From Aquabacterium sp. OR-4 (GTDB taxonomy: Bacteria > Pseudomonadota > Gammaproteobacteria > Burkholderiales > Burkholderiaceae_C): 64,000 nt of DNA. The notes beneath the pieces were generated by a model, which was not told the DNA's origin, searched no databases, and saw nothing but the letters and a program-made list of their open reading frames with translations. The DNA lies in assembly GCF_025290835.2 (NCBI RefSeq), contig NZ_JAOCQD020000004.1, positions 558,001 to 622,000 on the forward strand, in the 5' to 3' direction. The position numbers and the translations under genes were made by a program. Every line of letters starts with the position of its first letter. Within the stretch, counting starts at the first letter, position 1. Positions 17,598 through 27,591 of the stretch are shown piece after piece.

Positions 17598-20500
17598 ATG
17601 AACGCCGACCCTGTCCAGCCCTCTGCGGCGGCCGCGCCCCCCGCGCAGCCCCCGCAACCCGTGGCCGGGCAGCCCGCCGTGCTGGCCACGGGCTACCGGC
17701 TCGCCGACAGCCTGTGGGCGCCGGGTGGCACGGTGTTCATCACCGGCACCCAGGCCCTGGTGCGCCTGATGTGGATGCAGCGCCAAGCCGATGCGGCCGC
17801 CGGCCTGGCCACGCAGGGCTTCGTCAGCGGCTACCGCGGCTCGCCGCTGGGCATGGTAGATCAGGCCTTGTGGAAGGCCGGCCCACGCTGGGCCGAGGCC
17901 GGCCTGCACTTCCAGCCGGCCATCAATGAAGAACTGGCCGCCACCCAGGTGCTGGGCACCCAGCGCGTGGAGAGCGACCCCGAGCGCAGCACCGACGGCG
18001 TGTTTGCGCTGTGGTACGGCAAGGGCCCGGGGGTCGACCGCGCCGGCGATGCGCTCAAGCATGGCAACGCCTTCGGCTCGTCGCCGCACGGCGGCGTGCT
18101 GGTGGTGGCGGGCGACGACCATGGCTGCGTCTCGTCGTCGATGCCGCACCAGAGCGACCACGCCTTCATGGCCTGGGGCATGCCGGTGCTGCAGCCGGCC
18201 GATGTGGGCGAGATGCTCGAGTTCGGCCTGTACGGCTGGGCGCTGTCGCGCTTCTCGGGCGCGTGGGTGGGGCTGGCGGCCTTGTCCGAGGTGGTGGAAA
18301 GCGGCTGCACCGTCGATCTCGACCCGATTCAGCAGCGCGCCGCCGCCTGGGCCGATCCGCGGGCCGTGCGGCAGGCGGTGGGCGCCGCCACCGGCTACGC
18401 CGCGCCCGCCGACGGCCTGCACTACCGCTGGCCCGACCTGCCCAGCCTGCGCATCGAGTCGCGCATGGCCGACAAGCTGGCCGCCGTGGCCGCGTTCAGC
18501 CGCGTCTTCAGCATCGACCGCGAGCTGATCGCCTGCCCGCAGGCGCGGGTGGGCATCGTCACCTGCGGCAAGGCCCACCACGACCTGATGGAGGTGCTGC
18601 GCCGCCTGGCCATCAGCCCGGCCATGCTGGCCGCGGCCGGCGTGCGCCTGCTCAAGCTGGGCCTGGCCTTCCCGGTCGAGAGCACGCGCATGCAGGCCTT
18701 TGCCCACGGCCTGCACGAGCTGCTGGTGGTGGAAGAAAAAGGCGCCGTGGTCGAGACCCAGCTGCGTGCGCTGTTCTACAACGCACCGGCCGATGCCCGC
18801 CCGGCCATCGTCGGCAAGCACGACCGGCATGGCGCGCCGCTGATCTCGGCGCTGGGCGAGCTGCGCCCCTCGCGACTGATCGAGATCGTCGCGGCCTGGC
18901 TGCAGCGCCACGGCGCCGGCACGCCGGCCTTTGACGGCATCGAACAGCATGTGCGCGACTTCACCCCGCCGGCCCTGCTGAGCAACGCCGCCGATGGCGT
19001 CAAGCGCACGCCCTACTTCTGCGCCGGCTGCCCGCACAACACCAGCACCCGCGTGCCCGAAGGCAGCACCGCGCGCGCCGGCATCGGCTGCCACTTCATG
19101 GCCAACTGGATGGAGCGCAGCACCGCCGGCCTGATCCAGATGGGCGGCGAAGGCGTCGACTGGGTCTCGCAGGCGCGCTTCACGCGCACGCCGCACATCT
19201 TTCAGAACCTGGGCGACGGCACCTACTACCACTCGGGCTATCTGGCGGTGCGCCAGGCCGTGGCGGCGGGCGCCAACATCACCTACAAGATCCTGTTCAA
19301 CGACGCCGTGGCCATGACCGGCGGCCAGCCGGTGGACGGCCAGATCAGCGTGGACGCCATCGCCCGCCAGGTGGAAAGCGAGGGCGTCAAGCTGGTGGTG
19401 GTGGTCAGCGACGACATCGCCAAGTACGACGGCCAGCGGCAGCATTTTCCGGCCGGCACGCAGTTCCACGACCGCGCCGAGCTCGACGCCGTGCAGCGCC
19501 GCCTGCGCGAGCTGCCCGGCGTCACCGTGCTGATCTACGAGCAGACCTGCGCCGCCGAGAAGCGCCGCCGCCGCAAGAAGGGCGAGCTGGCCGATCCGCC
19601 GCGCCGCCTGTTCATCAATGAAGCCGTGTGCGAGGGCTGCGGCGACTGCACGGTGCAGAGCAACTGCGTGGCCGTGCTGCCGCACGAAACCCCGCTGGGC
19701 CGCAAGCGCAAGATCGACCAGAGCAGCTGCAACAAGGACTACCGCTGCGCCGACGGCTTCTGCCCCAGCTTTGTCAGCGTGATCGGCGGCCAGCCGCGCC
19801 GGCGCGCCGGTGCGCTGGGGCAGGGCGCGGCCGGCGGGCTGGCGGCGCTGCACCAGCGCGTGGACCGGCTGCCGCAGCCCGCGCCGCATGTGTGGAACGC
19901 GCCCTACGACCTGCTGGTCACCGGCGTGGGCGGCACCGGCGTGGTGACCGTGGGCGCGGTGATCGCGATGGCCGCGCACCTGCAGGGTTGGCGCGCCAGC
20001 GTGCTCGACTTCATGGGCTTTGCCCAGAAGGGCGGCTCGGTGCTGAGCTTCGTGCGCCTGGCCGACCGGCCCGAGCGCCTGAACCAGGTGCGCATCGACA
20101 CCCAGCAGGCCGACGCGCTGCTGGCCTGCGACCTGGTGGTGGGCGCCTCGCCCGAGGCGCTGCAGACCGTGCGCCATGGCCGCACCCGCGTGCTGGCCAA
20201 CACCCGCCCGCAACCGGTGGCCGAAGCGCTGCGCAACCCCGATGCCAGCCTGCGCATCGACGATCTGCTGGCCAAGCTGCACCATGTGGCCGGCCGCGAG
20301 CAGGTGGAAACCTTCGACGCCCAGGCCCTGGCCGAGGAGTTTCTGGGCGACACCCTCACCAGCAACATCCTGGCGCTGGGCTATGCCTGGCAGCGCGGCC
20401 TGGTGCCGGTGGGCCTGGCGGCACTGACCCGCGCCATCGAGCTCAATGCCGTGGCCGTGCCGGCCAACCTGGCGGCACTGGCGCTGGGCCGCCTGGCCGC

Positions 20501-21284
20501 CGCCGACCCCGGCGCCCTGCAGGCCTTGCGCGAAGCCGACGCGGCCACGCCGCAGCCGAGCGACGCCGACGCCACGTTCGAGCAGCTGCTGCAGCACGGC
20601 ATCAACCAGCTCACGGCCTGGCAGAACGCGGCCTGGGCGCAACGCTACGCCGCCACGCTGCAGCGCGTGGCCGCGGCCGAGCGCGCGCTGCTGCCGCAGG
20701 GCGGCGATGCCACGCTGCCACTGGCACGCACCGCCGCGCGCAGCCTGGCCAGGCTGATGAGCTACAAGGACGAGTACGAGGTTGCACGGCTCTACACCGA
20801 CGGCAGCCTCCAGCGCCGCCTGCGCGAGCAGTTCGACGGCGATCTGCGCCTGGCCTTCCACATGGCCCCGCCGCTGCTCAGCCGCAGCCGCAGCGGCGAG
20901 CCGCCGCGCAAGCTCACGCTGGGTGCCTGGCTGCTGCCGGCGATGCGCCTGCTGGCCCACGGCAGGCACCTGCGCGGCACGGCCCTCGACCTGTTCGGCC
21001 GCACCGACGAGCGGCGCCTGGAGCGGGCGCTGATCGGGCAGTTCGAGGCCCGCCTGGCCGAGCTGGCCGCCGGCCTGAGCGTGCGCCAGCAGGCCCTGGC
21101 CACGCAGATTGCCGCCGTGCCGCTGGCCATGCGCGGCTTCGGCCATGTCAAGCTGGCCAACGTGGCCTTGGCCCGCGCGCGCGAGGCCGAACTGCTGCAC
21201 CGCCTGGACCCGCAGCGCCACCCGCGGCCGCCGGCCGCCGCGCAAGCGGGCCAGATCCGCGGCATTGCGGTGACCAGCGCCTGA
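17598..21284 (+). CDS. Fused indolepyruvate-type 2-oxoacid:ferredoxin oxidoreductase
   Basis: The 1228-residue protein combines several subunits of 2-oxoacid:ferredoxin oxidoreductase in one chain. Residues about 30-450 hold the pyrimidine-binding domain ([30 protein letters not shown]). About 470-640 is the thiamine-diphosphate domain ([37 protein letters not shown]). [13 protein letters not shown] near 678 and [15 protein letters not shown] are iron-sulfur ligands. [20 protein letters not shown] near 774 starts the gamma domain, and [15 protein letters not shown] lies in the C-terminal DUF6537 domain. The reaction is oxidative decarboxylation of a 2-oxoacid to acyl-CoA with ferredoxin reduction, usually of branched-chain or aromatic oxoacids in aerobes. 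Start ATG 17598 is the first after the upstream hairpins. Confidence 0.92.
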   Translation: MNADPVQPSAAAAPPAQPPQPVAGQPAVLATGYRLADSLWAPGGTVFITGTQALVRLMWMQRQADAAAGLATQGFVSGYRGSPLGMVDQALWKAGPRWAEAGLHFQPAINEELAATQVLGTQRVESDPERSTDGVFALWYGKGPGVDRAGDALKHGNAFGSSPHGGVLVVAGDDHGCVSSSMPHQSDHAFMAWGMPVLQPADVGEMLEFGLYGWALSRFSGAWVGLAALSEVVESGCTVDLDPIQQRAAAWADPRAVRQAVGAATGYAAPADGLHYRWPDLPSLRIESRMADKLAAVAAFSRVFSIDRELIACPQARVGIVTCGKAHHDLMEVLRRLAISPAMLAAAGVRLLKLGLAFPVESTRMQAFAHGLHELLVVEEKGAVVETQLRALFYNAPADARPAIVGKHDRHGAPLISALGELRPSRLIEIVAAWLQRHGAGTPAFDGIEQHVRDFTPPALLSNAADGVKRTPYFCAGCPHNTSTRVPEGSTARAGIGCHFMANWMERSTAGLIQMGGEGVDWVSQARFTRTPHIFQNLGDGTYYHSGYLAVRQAVAAGANITYKILFNDAVAMTGGQPVDGQISVDAIARQVESEGVKLVVVVSDDIAKYDGQRQHFPAGTQFHDRAELDAVQRRLRELPGVTVLIYEQTCAAEKRRRRKKGELADPPRRLFINEAVCEGCGDCTVQSNCVAVLPHETPLGRKRKIDQSSCNKDYRCADGFCPSFVSVIGGQPRRRAGALGQGAAGGLAALHQRVDRLPQPAPHVWNAPYDLLVTGVGGTGVVTVGAVIAMAAHLQGWRASVLDFMGFAQKGGSVLSFVRLADRPERLNQVRIDTQQADALLACDLVVGASPEALQTVRHGRTRVLANTRPQPVAEALRNPDASLRIDDLLAKLHHVAGREQVETFDAQALAEEFLGDTLTSNILALGYAWQRGLVPVGLAALTRAIELNAVAVPANLAALALGRLAAADPGALQALREADAATPQPSDADATFEQLLQHGINQLTAWQNAAWAQRYAATLQRVAAAERALLPQGGDATLPLARTAARSLARLMSYKDEYEVARLYTDGSLQRRLREQFDGDLRLAFHMAPPLLSRSRSGEPPRKLTLGAWLLPAMRLLAHGRHLRGTALDLFGRTDERRLERALIGQFEARLAELAAGLSVRQQALATQIAAVPLAMRGFGHVKLANVALARAREAELLHRLDPQRHPRPPAAAQAGQIRGIAVTSA

Positions 21285-21469
21285 GCGCTGCCGCAAACCC
21301 GCGCCCGGGCGCCGGGGGCCCCGGTGCAGCAAGCCCGCAAATCCAACCGGGTTACTCAAGAATCCCGGGGCCGCTGTCGATAGCCCAGTCAGCCAAGCAG
21401 TACCGTCGGCGCGCCGAGTCCTGCATGACCGGTGCGCCTCTCGATCCCGCATCCTGAGGAGTGAACGCG

Positions 21470-23032
21470 TTGAACATCGGTCGCATGAGTCTGGCCAAGA
21501 AGCTGGGGGTGCTGGTGGTCAGCGCCCTGCTGGGCCTGAGCGCCGTGGTGGCGGTCTTCCTGTCCTCGGAACGCCGGCTGCTGATGGACGAGCGCCAGGC
21601 CGGCGTGCGCCAGACGGTGGAGCTGGCCCACGGCCTGGCCAGCCACTTCCACGAACTGGTCACCAAGGGCCAGCTCACCGAGGCCGAAGGCAAGCAGCGC
21701 GCCATGGCGGCCATCAAGGCCCTGCGCTACAGCGGCAACGAGTACTTCTGGATCAACGACATGCAGCCGCGCATGGTGATGCATGCGATCAAGGCCGAGC
21801 TCGACGGCAAGGACCTCACCCAGATCAAGGACCCCGCGGGCCAGTTCCTGTTCGTCGAGTTCGTCAAGACCGTGCGCGCCAGCGGCGCCGGCTTCGTGCC
21901 CTACCTGTGGCCCAAGCCCGGCAGTGCCGAGCCGGTGCCCAAGATCTCCTACGTCAAGGGCTTCGCCCCCTGGGGCTGGGTGATCGGCTCGGGGGTGTAT
22001 GTCGACAACGTCAACGCCGCGCTCAACGGGCGCGTGCTGGCCTTCACGGCCGGCGCACTGGTGCTGGCACTGGCCCTCGCGGCCATCGGCTGGGGCATCG
22101 GGCGCAGCATCCTGACCCAGCTGGGCGCCGAGCCGGCCTATGCCACCGAGGTGGCCAACCGCCTGGCCCAGGGCGACCTGGGCGTGCAGATCACGCTGCG
22201 GCCCGATGACCGCTCGAGCCTGCTGCAGGCCATCGTGCTGATGCGCGACGGCCTGGCGGGCGTGGTGGGCCATGTGCGCCGGGGCTCGGAGTCGGTGGCC
22301 ACGGCCAGCGGCGAGATTGCCAGCGGCAACCTCGATCTCAGCCAGCGCACCGAGCTGCAGGCCTCGGCCCTGCAGGAGACCGCGGGCTCGATGGCCCAAC
22401 TGTCCAACACCGTGCGCCAGAACGCCGACAACGCCAGGCAGGCCAACCAGCTGGCGCACAAGGCCTCCGACGTGGCGGCCCGTGGTGGCGACGTGGTGGG
22501 CCAGGTGGTGGCCACGATGAAGCAGATCAACGACAGCTCGCGCAAGATCGCCGACATCCTGGGCGTCATCGACGGCATCGCGTTCCAGACCAACATCCTG
22601 GCGCTGAACGCCGCGGTGGAAGCCGCGCGCGCCGGCGAGCAGGGCCGCGGCTTCGCGGTGGTGGCCTCCGAGGTGCGCAGCCTGGCCGGCCGCTCGGCCG
22701 GCGCGGCGCGCGAGATCAAGAGCCTGATCGGCGAGAGCGTCGGCCGCGTCGAGCAGGGCAGCGCCCTGGTCGACCAGGCCGGCGAGACGATGACCGAGGT
22801 GGTGCGCTCGATCCGGCAGGTGACCGACATCATGGGCGAGATCAGCGCCGCCAGCACCGAGCAGAGCCAGGGCGTGGGCCAGGTGAGCGAGGCCGTGGCG
22901 CAGATGGACCGCGCCACCCAGCAGAACGCCGCCCTGGTGGAAGAAAGCGCCGCCGCAGCCGAGAGCCTGAAGTCGCAGGCGCGTGAGCTGGTGCAGGTGG
23001 TGGCCAAGTTCAGGCTCGCCGAGCACGCCTGA
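21470..23032 (+). CDS. Methyl-accepting chemotaxis protein with single Cache domain
   Basis: The 520-residue product has a first transmembrane helix ([20 protein letters not shown]), a periplasmic single Cache (sCache_2) domain with [16 protein letters not shown] and [13 protein letters not shown], a second helix at about residues 190-212, a HAMP-like linker, and a signalling tip [20 protein letters not shown] plus [19 protein letters not shown]. It reports ligand binding to CheA/CheW. There is no C-terminal CheR/CheB pentapeptide. The start is debatable: TTG 21470 has GAGGAG eight bases upstream, GTG 21461 overlaps that site and ATG 21485 lies too far from it. sCache_2 domains commonly bind small organic acids; the ligand here is not known. 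Confidence 0.92.
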   Translation: MNIGRMSLAKKLGVLVVSALLGLSAVVAVFLSSERRLLMDERQAGVRQTVELAHGLASHFHELVTKGQLTEAEGKQRAMAAIKALRYSGNEYFWINDMQPRMVMHAIKAELDGKDLTQIKDPAGQFLFVEFVKTVRASGAGFVPYLWPKPGSAEPVPKISYVKGFAPWGWVIGSGVYVDNVNAALNGRVLAFTAGALVLALALAAIGWGIGRSILTQLGAEPAYATEVANRLAQGDLGVQITLRPDDRSSLLQAIVLMRDGLAGVVGHVRRGSESVATASGEIASGNLDLSQRTELQASALQETAGSMAQLSNTVRQNADNARQANQLAHKASDVAARGGDVVGQVVATMKQINDSSRKIADILGVIDGIAFQTNILALNAAVEAARAGEQGRGFAVVASEVRSLAGRSAGAAREIKSLIGESVGRVEQGSALVDQAGETMTEVVRSIRQVTDIMGEISAASTEQSQGVGQVSEAVAQMDRATQQNAALVEESAAAAESLKSQARELVQVVAKFRLAEHA

Positions 23033-23124
23033 GCCGCCGGACACGCTGCCAACAGCCCAGAGACGCGACCGCGCCTGGCGCCTGGTGCCCGGTGTGTGGC
23101 CAGCGCGCAGCGGCGCCATCATCC

Positions 23125-23150
23125 GGGACAACCCGCGCGCGGGTTGTCCC
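23125..23150. repeat. 26-bp perfect palindrome
   Basis: The half-site GGGACAACCCGCG is followed immediately by its exact reverse complement, so the whole 26 bp is a perfect inverted repeat. It lies 92 bp after the chemoreceptor stop and 87 bp before the binding-protein gene. It is not followed by a T-run. A smaller hairpin, CCGGTG/CACCGG with a five-base loop, lies at 23168-23184. It may be an operator, a terminator or both. Confidence 0.85.
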
Positions 23151-23237
23151 CAGCCGCGCCCGGCACCCCGGTGACAGACACCGGCCGGCCGCCGCTCTCC
23201 CAATGGGGGTTCCCGCCAACGCAACGAGGAACCTGCC

Positions 23238-24464
23238 ATGCCGTCTTCAACGCCGCACACCCGGCGCGCCCACCTCCAGGCCCTGGCCGCGGCCGGCGGC
23301 CTGGCCCTGCTGCCCGGCCTGGCGCGGGCGCAGAAGAAGTACGACCCCGGCGCCAGCGACAGCGAGATCCGCATCGGCCACACCATCCCCTACTCGGGCC
23401 CGGCCTCGGCCTATGGCGCGCAGGGCAAGGCGATTGCGGCCTGGTTCCAGAAGGTCAATGACGAGGGCGGTGTCAACGGCCGCAAGATCAAGCTGATCTC
23501 GATGGACGATGCCTACAACCCGGCCAAGACCGTGGAGGCGGTGCGCAAGCTGGTCGAGCAGGACGAGGTGCTGTTCATCGGCGGCGCGCTCGGCACGCCG
23601 CAGAACGCCGCGATCCAGAAGTACCTCAACGCCAGGAAGGTGCCGCAGCTGTTCGTCAGCAGCGGCGCCTCGCGCTGGAACGATCCCAAGAACTACCCCT
23701 ACACCATGGGCATCGTGCCGTCGTACCACACCGAGGGCAGCATCTACGCCGAGCACATCCTGAAGAACAAGCCCAATGCCAAGGTGGCGGTGCTGTTCCA
23801 GAACGACGACTTCGGCAAGGATTACCTCAAGGGCTTTCTCGACGGCCTGGGCGACAAGGCCAAGGCCATGGTGGTGGGCCAGCAGAGCTACGAGGTCACC
23901 GACCCCACGGTCGACAGCCAGCTGGTGAGCCTGAAGGCCACCGGCGCCGACACCTTCTTCAACATCACCACGCCCAAGTTCGCGGCCCAGGCCATCCGCA
24001 AGCTGCCCGAGCTGGGCTGGAAGCCGGTGCACTACCTGGCCAGCGTGTCGGGCGCGGTGTCGTCCACGCTCAAGCCGGCGGGTCTGGAGAACTCGGTGGG
24101 CATCATCACCTGCACCTACCTGCGCGACCCGGCCGACCTGGAGCAGGCCAACACGCCCGAGGTGGCGGCCTTCACCGCCTGGATGAAGAAGTACAACCCC
24201 GGCGCCGACCCCACCGACATGCTGTATGTGAGCGGCCAGGTGATTGCCGCGGCCATGGTGGAGGTGCTCAAGCGCGCCGGCGACCACCTCACCCGCGACA
24301 ACCTCATGAAGGTGGCCGCGTCAATGGACACCGCCCTGCCGATGCAGTACCCCGGCGTGAACCTCAAGACCTCGGCCGACGACTTTGCGCCGGTGGAACG
24401 CATGCGGCCGCAACGCTTCAACGGCACGCGCTACGAGACCTTCGGGCCGGTGATGGGGCGCTGA
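23238..24464 (+). CDS. Branched-chain-amino-acid-type ABC substrate-binding protein (orphan)
   Basis: The 408-residue product starts with a twin-arginine-like export signal (TRRAHLQALAAAGGLALLPG, cleaved after ARAQ) and continues as a type 1 periplasmic binding protein of the LivJ/peripla_BP_6 class. Landmarks are SEIRIGHTIPYSGPASAYGA, VNDEGGVNGRKIKLISMDDA, YNPAKTVEAVRKLVE and VLFQNDDFGKDYLKG. Related proteins bind amino acids, aromatic acids, amides or urea. No permease or ATPase gene is adjacent, so it must work with a transporter encoded elsewhere or serve sensing with the chemoreceptor upstream. The start is ATG 23238 with ACGAGGAA ten bases upstream. Confidence 0.9.
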   Translation: MPSSTPHTRRAHLQALAAAGGLALLPGLARAQKKYDPGASDSEIRIGHTIPYSGPASAYGAQGKAIAAWFQKVNDEGGVNGRKIKLISMDDAYNPAKTVEAVRKLVEQDEVLFIGGALGTPQNAAIQKYLNARKVPQLFVSSGASRWNDPKNYPYTMGIVPSYHTEGSIYAEHILKNKPNAKVAVLFQNDDFGKDYLKGFLDGLGDKAKAMVVGQQSYEVTDPTVDSQLVSLKATGADTFFNITTPKFAAQAIRKLPELGWKPVHYLASVSGAVSSTLKPAGLENSVGIITCTYLRDPADLEQANTPEVAAFTAWMKKYNPGADPTDMLYVSGQVIAAAMVEVLKRAGDHLTRDNLMKVAASMDTALPMQYPGVNLKTSADDFAPVERMRPQRFNGTRYETFGPVMGR

Positions 24465-24496
24465 GGCCGGCCCGGCTGCCAGGTCGCCGTCCAAGC

Positions 24497-24514
24497 CTTC
24501 GGCCCAGGCCGAAG
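24497..24514. terminator. Bidirectional hairpin between convergent genes
   Basis: CTTCGGCC and GGCCGAAG form a perfect eight-base-pair stem around CA, between the stops of the binding-protein gene and the nitroreductase gene, which converge here. Only a short TTC follows on the plus strand, so termination strength is uncertain. Confidence 0.5.
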
Positions 24515-24569
24515 TTCAGCTTGCGCAGCCGTGCCGCGGCGGGCCCACGCGCGGCGGACACGCGGCGTG

Positions 24570-25253
24570 TCAGCTGCCGGGTGCAAAGCCCAGGAACACC
24601 GCCGCCTCGTCCACCGACTTGCGTTGCGACACCACCGCATTGGCGGGAAAGCTGTCGTCGGGCCAGCCCATGGCCACGCAGGTCTGGATCACCTGGTCGT
24701 CGGGGATGCCGGCCTCGGCGCGCACCACCGGCGACTGCATGATGCCCTGGCTGTTGATCACGCAGCCCAGGCCGCGCGACCAGGCCGCATTGACCAGGCA
24801 GTTGACGACGCCGCCGCAATCAAAGGGCGCGATGTCGCTGCCGTGGATGGCGCGGTCGTAGGTGACCACGATGGACACCGGCGCATCAAACTGGCGAAAG
24901 CCGCGCAGCACCCAGTCCTGCCGCGCCGGCTTGTCGTCGCGCGCGATGCCCATGGCCGCAAACAGCTGCTTGGCAATGCCGATCTGGCGCTCGCGGTGCA
25001 CGCCCTCGTAGCCGGGGCCCATGCGGAACTCGCGTGAATCGGGCACGCCGGCCAGGTTGCGTTCGACATTGCCCTGGCGGATGCGGTCGAGCACCGCGCC
25101 GGTCACCACGTAGAAGTTCCAGGGCTGGGTGTTCAGCGAGGTGGGCGCGCGCATGGCGAGCGCCAGGATCTCGCGGATCAGCGCCTGCGGCACGGGCTTG
25201 TTCAGGTAGCCGCGGATGCTGCGGCGGCCCTGCACCACGTCGTCAAATTCCAT
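24570..25253 (-). CDS. Nitroreductase family protein
   Basis: The 227-residue protein begins MEFDDVVQGRRSIRGYLNKP, the phosphate-binding RRSxR start of FMN nitroreductases, and continues with LALAMRAPTSLNTQPWNFYV and later VNAAWSRGLGCVINSQGIM and VAMGWPDDSFPANAVV. These are typical of dimeric NAD(P)H:FMN nitro/quinone/enoate reductases. The physiological substrate is not predictable. ATG 25253 is preceded by GAGGTG on the coding strand; a longer frame to 25343 has no clear start signal. It follows hutF on the same strand after 135 bp and may be co-transcribed, though it is not a hut enzyme. Confidence 0.9.
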   Translation of the reverse strand: MEFDDVVQGRRSIRGYLNKPVPQALIREILALAMRAPTSLNTQPWNFYVVTGAVLDRIRQGNVERNLAGVPDSREFRMGPGYEGVHRERQIGIAKQLFAAMGIARDDKPARQDWVLRGFRQFDAPVSIVVTYDRAIHGSDIAPFDCGGVVNCLVNAAWSRGLGCVINSQGIMQSPVVRAEAGIPDDQVIQTCVAMGWPDDSFPANAVVSQRKSVDEAAVFLGFAPGS

Positions 25254-25388
25254 CTTCACCTCGATTGGGCTTGTTGCGGCCTGGCGGCCAAAGCTCGAGC
25301 TTGTGCCGCAAGGGCCTGCCGCGGGCTGTCGCACCGCGGACACGCGCGGGTCAGCCCCAGGTGCCGGCCACGGCGGCGGCCGGCGGGC

Positions 25389-26771
25389 TCAGGCCCACAG
25401 CGCCTGCATCGCCCCCACAAAGCCTTCGGCCAGCGCCGCGGCCTGCACATGCCGGCCGTCGCGCACGCGGCATTGGCCGGCCACCCACACCTGGCGGAAG
25501 GCCGGCGCGTCGGCGGCAAACACCAGCCCATCCAGCGCCTGGCTGACCGGCACGCCCAGCAGGCCGGGGGCGGCGCCGTCGAGCACCAGCAGGTCGGCGC
25601 GCGCACCCGGCACCAGGCCCCAGGCCGCGAAGCCGGCCGCCGCCGCGCCACCGGCCAGGCTGTGGTTGAACAAACGCGCCGCGGTGGCCGGCTGCCCCTG
25701 CTCGGGCGCGGCCGCCACGTTGCGCTGGCGCAGGGCCAGGCGCTGGCTGGTTTCGAGCGCGCGCAGCTCGTGCGGCCAGTGTCGGGCCACATGGCTGTCG
25801 GAGCCGATGCTGGTGATGGTGTGGCGCGCCAGCCAGCCGGGCAGGTCGAGGATGCCGTCGCCCAGGTTGGCCTCGGTGCTGGGGCAGATCACCACGCCGG
25901 CGCCGGCGGCGGCCACGGCATCCATCTCGGCCGGCGTGGCATGCGTGGCATGCACCAGCTGCCAGCGCGCATCCAGCGCCACATGCCGGGCCAGCCACTC
26001 GATCGGCCGCCGGCCGGTGGCGGCCAGGCAGTCGCTCACTTCCGCCGTTTGCTCGGCGATGTGGATGTGGATCGGGCCGGCATCGCCCGCGCAGCCTTGC
26101 ACCAGGGCGGTGATGGCATCGGGTTCGGCCGCGCGCAGCGAGTGGATGGCCACACCGGCCGTCACCCCCGGCAGGCCCCAGGCACGGATGCCCTCGCGCA
26201 TGGCCGTGACGCCGGCCGGCGTGGTGGCAAAGCGGCACTGGTCGGGCCGCAGCGCCGGCTGGGCAAAACCGGCGCGCTGGTACAGCACCGGCAGCAGCGT
26301 GAGACCGATGCCGGTGGCCTGCGCCGCGGCGGCCAGGGCCTGCGCCATGGCCAGCGGCTCGGGATAGGGCCGGCCGTCGGGCTGGTGGTGCAGGTAGTGG
26401 AACTCGAGCACCTGGGTGTAGCCGCCCTGCAGCAGCTCGGCGTAGAGCTGGCTGGCCACGGCCTGCAGCTGCGCCGGCGAGATGCGGTTGGCCACCGCGT
26501 ACATGCGGTCGCGCCAGCCCCAGAAATCGTCTTGCGCGGCCTCGCGCCGCTCGGCCAGGCCGGCAAAGGCGCGCTGGAAGGCATGGCTGTGGGCATTGAC
26601 CAGGCCCGGCAGCACCGGGCCGGGCAGCACGGTGGCGGCCTCGGGCGGCTGCGCCACGCCGGCCTGCACCGCCTGCCAGCAGCCGTCGCGCCCGGGCGTG
26701 AGCAGCACGCCATCCACCCAGCCGCGCGCGGGCAGCCAGGCCTGCGGGGCCCAGAGTGCGGGGGTGCCCAC
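25389..26771 (-). CDS. hutF: Formimidoylglutamate deiminase
   Basis: The 460-residue amidohydrolase converts N-formimino-L-glutamate to N-formyl-L-glutamate plus ammonia, the fourth step of the five-step histidine pathway. Visible features are the first metal motif HSHAFQRAFAGLAERRE, substrate-domain HYLHHQP, AGVAIHSLRA, HIHIAEQ, the LVHATHATPAEM strand and the SIGSDSHVARHW metal Asp segment. The start is GTG 26771, placed two bases after the hutG stop, which indicates translational coupling. A relative in the guanine-deaminase family is the only alternative, but the position in a hut operon and adjacent hutG settle the assignment. Confidence 0.93.
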   Translation of the reverse strand: MGTPALWAPQAWLPARGWVDGVLLTPGRDGCWQAVQAGVAQPPEAATVLPGPVLPGLVNAHSHAFQRAFAGLAERREAAQDDFWGWRDRMYAVANRISPAQLQAVASQLYAELLQGGYTQVLEFHYLHHQPDGRPYPEPLAMAQALAAAAQATGIGLTLLPVLYQRAGFAQPALRPDQCRFATTPAGVTAMREGIRAWGLPGVTAGVAIHSLRAAEPDAITALVQGCAGDAGPIHIHIAEQTAEVSDCLAATGRRPIEWLARHVALDARWQLVHATHATPAEMDAVAAAGAGVVICPSTEANLGDGILDLPGWLARHTITSIGSDSHVARHWPHELRALETSQRLALRQRNVAAAPEQGQPATAARLFNHSLAGGAAAAGFAAWGLVPGARADLLVLDGAAPGLLGVPVSQALDGLVFAADAPAFRQVWVAGQCRVRDGRHVQAAALAEGFVGAMQALWA

Positions 26772-26772
26772 G

Positions 26773-27591
26773 TCAGGCTCCGGGACGCCAGTCGATCAGC
26801 GCGCCCAGCAAGGCGCGCAGCACCGGCTGCACGGCGGCCGCGCGGTCTTCGCGGTAGGCAAAGGGCGGGTCTTCGGCATCGTCGTTCATGTAGCAGCTCC
26901 AGCACATCTCGAGCTGCAGCGCGTGCACGCCCTGCGCCGGCTGGCCGTAACAGCGCGTGATGTGCCCGCCCTTGAAGCGGCCGTTGGTGATGTGGGTGTA
27001 GCGCTGCTGGCCGGCCAGCACGGCCTGCGCCGCCGCCTGCAGGCCGGGCGCGCAGGCGCGGCCGTCGGCGGTGCCCAGGTTCAGGTCCCACAGCTTGCCT
27101 TCAAACAGCCAGGGCAGGCGGTCCTTGATGCTGTGGCCGTCCAGCAGCACCGCATGGCCGTGCAAGGCCCGCAGCCGCGCCAGCTCGGCCGCCAGGGCCT
27201 CGTGGTAGGGCTGCCAGCAGGTCTGCACGCGCTGGCGCACCTCGGCCTCGTCGGGCGCCTGGCCGGGCGGGTAGATCGCATCGCCGGTGAAGAAGCGGGT
27301 GGGGCACAGCTCGGTGTTGTTGACGCCGGCATACATCGGCGCGTTCTCGGGCGGGCGGTTCAGATCGACCACGATGCGGTTGAAGTGCGGCACCAGCACG
27401 CTGGCGCCCAGCGCCTGCGCAAAGCCGTACAGGCGCTCGAGGTGCCAGTCGGTGTCTTCCACGCGCAGCGCGCGGGGCACCAGGCGCGGCTGCAGGGCCG
27501 CGGGCAGGGCGGTGCCCACATGCGGCAGGCTCAGCAGCAGCGGCGTGCTGCCGCGGTGCAGGGTGAACACCGCAGGCTCGGCGAGGGTCAT
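26773..27591 (-). CDS. hutG: N-formylglutamate deformylase
   Basis: The 272-residue protein belongs to the N-formylglutamate amidohydrolase family and releases glutamate and formate in the last step of histidine breakdown. Conserved stretches are [56 protein letters not shown] and [18 protein letters not shown]. They supply the metal and substrate ligands. It overlaps the hutI stop by four bases (ATGA) and is followed by hutF after one base, so the three are translated as a coupled set. Confidence 0.95.
   Translation of the reverse strand: MTLAEPAVFTLHRGSTPLLLSLPHVGTALPAALQPRLVPRALRVEDTDWHLERLYGFAQALGASVLVPHFNRIVVDLNRPPENAPMYAGVNNTELCPTRFFTGDAIYPPGQAPDEAEVRQRVQTCWQPYHEALAAELARLRALHGHAVLLDGHSIKDRLPWLFEGKLWDLNLGTADGRACAPGLQAAAQAVLAGQQRYTHITNGRFKGGHITRCYGQPAQGVHALQLEMCWSCYMNDDAEDPPFAYREDRAAAVQPVLRALLGALIDWRPGA

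Noticed and set aside
17598..21284. Direct link of the indolepyruvate oxidoreductase to the auxin (iac) cluster
   Set aside because: The enzyme family acts on several aromatic and branched oxoacids and the gene is over 20 kb from iac with unrelated operons between, so shared function is not supported.
17583..21452. A minus-strand open frame of about 1289 codons
   Set aside because: It mirrors the indolepyruvate oxidoreductase gene, which has clear domain motifs; the antisense frame has none.
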